Shown: positions 60,567-64,000 of the stretch, piece by piece
How positions within the stretch are numbered: position 1 is the stretch's first letter
Layout of the letters: each line of letters begins with the position of its first letter
Origin: Paraburkholderia dioscoreae
GTDB taxonomy: Bacteria; Pseudomonadota; Gammaproteobacteria; Burkholderiales; Burkholderiaceae
Assembly (NCBI RefSeq): GCF_902459535.1
Contig: NZ_LR699553.1
Span: 1,674,001-1,738,000 of the forward strand
DNA: 64,000 bases
Direction of reading: 5' to 3'
Notes under the pieces: model-generated
The model's database searches: none
Told to the model about the DNA's origin: nothing
The model's input: the letters and a program-made list of their open reading frames with translations, nothing else
Program-made: the position numbers and the translations under genes

Positions 60567-60941
60567 GTTTCACCTCAGCGAAGCTAACTCCGGTGCGCTG
60601 CCCCGCGCCGCGCACTCTCCATGCACTCGATAGGCGAGTGCCAAGGAGGGTCGGGCTTGCCACGGTCTGCTATGCAGTCAGAATCATGGCGCCGACCCTT
60701 GTGTGCAGGTAAATGCAGGAAGTGTGCCAAGTTGAGTCCAACCGCCTGAAAGCCCCGTGACAGCGGGCCAGCGCGGGCGCTAGCTAGGGGCGTATAAGAA
60801 TCCAAAAAACCCATCTCGCAAATCGGGACAATCACCAATCTTGTGCAATCAGGCCCGACCAGCGTGCGTTCGCGCCTTATTGCTGCATTGCAACGCAATA
60901 GTGAAAAACGAATGTGGTGCTGACTTTCGCCATACAATGCG

Positions 60942-60962
60942 CATCAAATGATGCAATTGATG
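60942..60962. promoter_or_regulatory. Candidate LysR autoregulatory site
   Basis: CATCAA-N9-TTGATG, ending 10 bp before the lysR-type ATG. Its spacing fits a LysR-type dyad. The gap 60567-60972 holds nothing else recognised. Confidence 0.5.
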
Positions 60963-60972
60963 AGGTTGGTAA

Positions 60973-61875
60973 ATGAATGTCACGCTGCGCCAGCTAAGGG
61001 TTTTCATCGAGGTCGCCCGTCTGCAAAGCTTCAGCCGGGCCGGCGATGAAATCGGCCTGACGCAGTCGGCCGTCAGCCGCTGCGTGCGCGAACTGGAGAG
61101 CGAGATCGGCCTCAAGCTGATCGATCGCACCACCCGCGAGGTGCGGCTCACGGATGTGGGCGGCAACCTGGTGTCGAGCGTGTCGCGTCTGCTGACGGAT
61201 CTGGACGACGCACTGCGAGAGATCCGCGAAATTGGCGAGCAGCGTCGCGGACGGGTGGTGGTGGCCGCGAGCCCGACGGTGGCGTGCCGCCTCATGCCGC
61301 GCGTGGTGGCCGCGTGCGGGCAGCAGTTTCCCTACGTCGCCCTGGGTTTGCGCGACGACGTGCAGAGCGACGTGGTGCGCAAGGTCAAGTCGGGCGAGGT
61401 CGACTTCGGCGTGATCATCGGCCCGTTCGCCGCTGACGACCTGCTCAGCGAATCGCTGATGACGGATTCGTTCTGTGTCGTTTGCCGCGACGATCACCCG
61501 TTGGCGGCACAGGAGCGGATAGCGTGGACGGATCTGGAAGGCCAGCAGCTCGTCATGCTCGACTACGCGTCGGGCAGCCGGCCGATCATCGACGCCGTGA
61601 TGCAGGAATACGGCGTGAGCGCCACGGTGGTGCAGGAGTTGGGGCATTCCGCGACCGTTTTTGGGCTGGTCGAGGCGGGCGTCGGCGTGAGTGTGCTGCC
61701 GTGGCTGGCATTGCCGCTGCCGGCGGGGGCTTCGCTGGTTGCCCGGCCGCTCGTGCCACGTGCCGAGCGAACGGTCGAACTGGTGCGCCGGCGTGATCGC
61801 TCGCTTTCGCCGGCGGCGGAGGCGGTGTGGGGGCTGATTCGTCAATTGCCGGGGCGGGCGGAGGACTTGGCCTAG
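60973..61875 (+). CDS. LysR-family transcriptional regulator
   Basis: A 300-aa regulator. The N-terminal winged HTH (L-R-Q-L-R-V-F-I-E-V-A, S-F-S-R-A-G-D-E-I-G-L-T-Q-S-A-V-S-R) is followed by a periplasmic-binding-like effector domain (R-V-V-V-A-A-S-P-T-V-A, G-E-V-D-F-G-V-I-I-G). The effector is unknown. It stands alone in orientation with the aminotransferase 311 bp downstream, which may or may not be a target. Confidence 0.88.
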   Translation: MNVTLRQLRVFIEVARLQSFSRAGDEIGLTQSAVSRCVRELESEIGLKLIDRTTREVRLTDVGGNLVSSVSRLLTDLDDALREIREIGEQRRGRVVVAASPTVACRLMPRVVAACGQQFPYVALGLRDDVQSDVVRKVKSGEVDFGVIIGPFAADDLLSESLMTDSFCVVCRDDHPLAAQERIAWTDLEGQQLVMLDYASGSRPIIDAVMQEYGVSATVVQELGHSATVFGLVEAGVGVSVLPWLALPLPAGASLVARPLVPRAERTVELVRRRDRSLSPAAEAVWGLIRQLPGRAEDLA

Positions 61876-62038
61876 TGGTTTGGGGTGCGGTGAGCGTGAT
61901 GTTTCCCGGAGCTTGGCGAGCGCTTGTTGGGGAGGTGGTGCGCGTTGAATGGCCCTTCCCGTGGTTGATCGTCCACGGAGATTTCGAGGCGGCGAATGCG
62001 CAGTCGGCGGCTTTGAAGTTAGCGAATTCGCGTTCGGC

Positions 62039-62098
62039 GTCCTTAAGTCCGGCGCTCATAAACCGGGTGCTCTTAAACCAGGCGTTCTTAAATCCGGC
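62039..62098 (+). repeat. Four 15-bp tandem repeats
   Basis: Imperfect units at 62039, 62054, 62069 and 62084 with core CTTAAACCxGGC (for example GCTCTTAAACCAGGC). They lie in the gap 61876-62186 and are read as V-L-K-S-G/A-L-K-P-G in one frame, but no credible gene covers them. Confidence 0.7.
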
Positions 62099-62186
62099 GC
62101 CTTCGCCGTCTCGAAACGAAGCGCCACGCTAAACTGTCGCCTCCGCTGAATTTCACTCCATGCCCTTCACCCGTCTGGAAGCATCA

Positions 62187-63413
62187 ATGAGCGAATCGGA
62201 TCTGCCTGTGCCATCCATCCCTAATGCGCGCGACGCCGTGCGCGCGCTGCGTCCTTCGCAGATCCGTGAAGTCGCCAACGCGGGCTTCGGCGTCGACGAC
62301 GTACTGCCTTTCTGGTTCGGCGAGTCCGACCGCGTCACGCCGGCCTTTATCCGCGACGCCGCGAGCGCAGCGCTGGCCGCGGGCGCGACCTTCTACACGC
62401 ACAATCTGGGCATCGCGCCGCTGCGCACCGCGCTCGCGGGCTATGTCAGCAACCTGCACGGCGCGACGTCGCCGGAGCATATCGCGGTGACGAGCGCGGG
62501 CGTCAATGCATTGATGCTTGCGGCGCAACTCGTGGTGGGCGCGGGCGACCGCGTCGTCGCGGTTACGCCGCTCTGGCCGAATCTGGTCGAGATTCCGAAG
62601 ATTCTCGGCGCGCATGTCGAAACCGTCGCGCTCGGCTATGGCGAGCACGGCTGGCAGCTCGACCTCGAGCAATTGCAGGCGGCGCTGACGCCCGACACGA
62701 AAATGCTGCTGATCAACTCGCCGAACAATCCGACCGGCTGGGTGATGAGCCGCGACGAGCAGCGCGCCGTGCTGACGCATTGCCGCCGCCACGGCATCTG
62801 GATCGTCGCGGACGAGGTCTACGAGCGCCTTTACTATGCGGACGCCGATCCCGCCGATCCCGAGGCGCCCCCGCGTACCGCGCCGTCGTTCCTCGATCTG
62901 GCCACGCGCGACGAACGCGTGATCTGCGTCAATTCGTTTTCCAAGGCGTGGTTGATGACAGGCTGGCGGCTCGGCTGGATCGTCGCACCCGCCTCGTTGA
63001 AGGACGATCTGGGCAAGCTCGTCGAATACAACACCTCGTGCGCGCCGGCGTTCGTTCAGCACGCGGGCATCGCGGCCATCGAGCAGGGCGAATCCTTTAC
63101 GCGGGAACTGGTGCATGACCTGAAAGCGTCGCGCGACCATCTGGTGCGCGCGCTTAGCGCCGTGCCCGGCGTCGACGTGAAGGCGCCGCCAGGCGCGATG
63201 TACCTGTTTTTCTCGATGCCCGGCGCGGCGCACAGTCTGGAGCTGTGCAAGGCGATGGTGCGCGGCGTGGGACTCGGCGTGGCGCCAGGCAGTGCGTTTG
63301 GTCCGCAAGGCGAGGGCTTCGTCCGCTGGTGCTATGCCTGCGACACGGCGCGGCTGGACGAGGGTGTCGAGCGTCTGAAACGGTTCCTCGCGCAGCAGAC
63401 GACGGCCCGCTGA
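62187..63413 (+). CDS. Class I/II PLP-dependent aminotransferase
   Basis: A 408-aa fold-type I aminotransferase. The PLP lysine is Lys253 in N-S-F-S-K-A-W-L-M-T-G-W-R-L-G-W. Also visible are the cofactor-binding N-S-P-N-N-P-T-G-W and I-V-A-D-E-V-Y-E-R-L-Y. The substrate cannot be assigned. The ATG at 62187 (M-S-E-S-D-L) with GGAA upstream is preferred; an ATG nine codons upstream is possible. Confidence 0.9.
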   Translation: MSESDLPVPSIPNARDAVRALRPSQIREVANAGFGVDDVLPFWFGESDRVTPAFIRDAASAALAAGATFYTHNLGIAPLRTALAGYVSNLHGATSPEHIAVTSAGVNALMLAAQLVVGAGDRVVAVTPLWPNLVEIPKILGAHVETVALGYGEHGWQLDLEQLQAALTPDTKMLLINSPNNPTGWVMSRDEQRAVLTHCRRHGIWIVADEVYERLYYADADPADPEAPPRTAPSFLDLATRDERVICVNSFSKAWLMTGWRLGWIVAPASLKDDLGKLVEYNTSCAPAFVQHAGIAAIEQGESFTRELVHDLKASRDHLVRALSAVPGVDVKAPPGAMYLFFSMPGAAHSLELCKAMVRGVGLGVAPGSAFGPQGEGFVRWCYACDTARLDEGVERLKRFLAQQTTAR

Positions 63414-63796
63414 CTGCGGGGCGGAAAAGGCGGCTGCGCAAAACAATTTTGAGCAAACTTGAGCAAAGCGGGGCGAACAACAGCCGAAGAACGCGGCTTT
63501 CCGTCCAATTAAGCCTGTTTTTTCGCCAAAGCACGTCCGTCAAGGCGGCGCCGGAAAATGCGCGGGGGATTTCATCTTTACGCACTGATTGTTTTTGCGT
63601 AATATGGCGCTCAGTCACGCGATTCCTTTCAGGAATATCGCTGCTCCGTCCGGCTGGGTTTGGTTCGATTGTCTGTTTCGCCTCCCCCCGGTGCGTGCTC
63701 CCATCAATATGACCGATCAGAATCGGGCGAGCGCGTCTTCAGTTCCACATCGTCTGTTTGATCCGGTTCTTTGACCACAGGGTCTGACCTAGCTGC
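63414..63796. other. Intergenic region before scpB
   Basis: About 380 bp with no convincing gene, relatively AT-rich around 63580-63640. It probably carries the promoter of scpB; no specific site was recognised. Confidence 0.45.
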
Positions 63797-64000
63797 ATGA
63801 ATACCCAAGAGGCGAAGATCGTCCTCGAGACTGCCTTGATCTGCGCGCAGGAGCCGTTAAAGCTCGGCGAGTTACGCAAGCTCTTTGCCGACGGCGTGTC
63901 GGCAGACACCGTTCGGACTTTGCTCGAAGACCTCAAGCAGGATTGGTCTGGGCGCGGTGTGGAGTTGGTCGGGCTGGCGTCGGGCTGGCGGTTTCAAAGC
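63797..64000 (+). CDS. scpB: Segregation and condensation protein B, N-terminal part
   Basis: Sixty-eight residues before the window ends. The start M-N-T-Q-E-A-K-I-V-L-E-T-A-L and L-K-L-G-E-L-R-K-L-F...V-E-L-V-G-L-A-S-G-W-R-F-Q are typical of the first winged-helix domain of ScpB, a kleisin partner of SMC in chromosome condensation. The rest lies outside the window. Confidence 0.88.
   Translation, partial: MNTQEAKIVLETALICAQEPLKLGELRKLFADGVSADTVRTLLEDLKQDWSGRGVELVGLASGWRFQS

Overview
The window is GC-rich and looks like a chromosomal segment of a Burkholderiaceae member, most likely Paraburkholderia or Burkholderia. This rests on gene content: an overlapping recC-recB-recD operon, a NtrC/sigma-54-type amt promoter, scpB at the right edge, and a Burkholderia-type CDI adhesin whose variable C-terminus starts at an R-[YF]-N-R-Q-L-H motif. 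No rRNA, tRNA or CRISPR array was seen.

Bases 1-11,100 are ordinary chromosome. They hold the start of crcB behind a fluoride riboswitch, an ammonium transporter, a CHASE3-type histidine kinase and a DJ-1/PfpI protein. They also hold a lipoprotein, an Rrf2 regulator sharing an operator with its target NAD(P)H-binding protein, a large MscS channel, and a cysteine dioxygenase divergent from an Lrp/AsnC regulator.

Bases 11,100-40,850 are a contact-dependent inhibition (CDI) / two-partner secretion locus of unusual structure. A 3178-aa CdiA effector (11178-20714) and its transporter CdiB (39078-40832) are separated by an 18-kb array. At the toxin-boundary codons of cdiA there are two head-to-tail copies of a 7122-bp unit (19970-27091 and 27092-34213), identical as far as could be compared. 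Each unit starts with a CdiA-CT toxin module and a 40-aa membrane immunity candidate. It continues with a SymE-like gene, an Xre regulator, a CHC2/Toprim primase fused to an ATPase, a tyrosine recombinase with all catalytic residues, a small protein, and about 900 bp of hairpins and GTTAC-N3-GTAAC repeats. The unit ends with a short in-frame leader abutting the next R-[YF]-N-R-Q-L-H motif. Conceptual removal of both copies joins the cdiA body in frame to the next toxin module (CT2). The simplest reading is that a mobile element carrying its own toxin and immunity genes integrated at the toxin boundary, replaced the adhesin's warhead, and pushed the old toxin into an orphan position. Downstream lie CT2 with two membrane-protein immunity candidates, a frameshifted CT3 with its immunity gene, and a truncated CT4 with a homologue of the 40-aa immunity protein. 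A broken symE and a fragment of the cdiA stalk follow. This looks like a fossil record of earlier rounds.

Bases 40,850-64,000 return to ordinary chromosome: a small membrane protein, a FUSC transporter with a repetitive insert, recCBD (genes coupled by ATGA overlaps), a membrane protein, arfB, an EAL phosphodiesterase, an antibiotic-biosynthesis-monooxygenase-type protein, small secreted and hypothetical proteins, a YdcF-like protein, an IS5-type DUF4096 remnant, a LysR regulator, a class I/II aminotransferase and the start of scpB.
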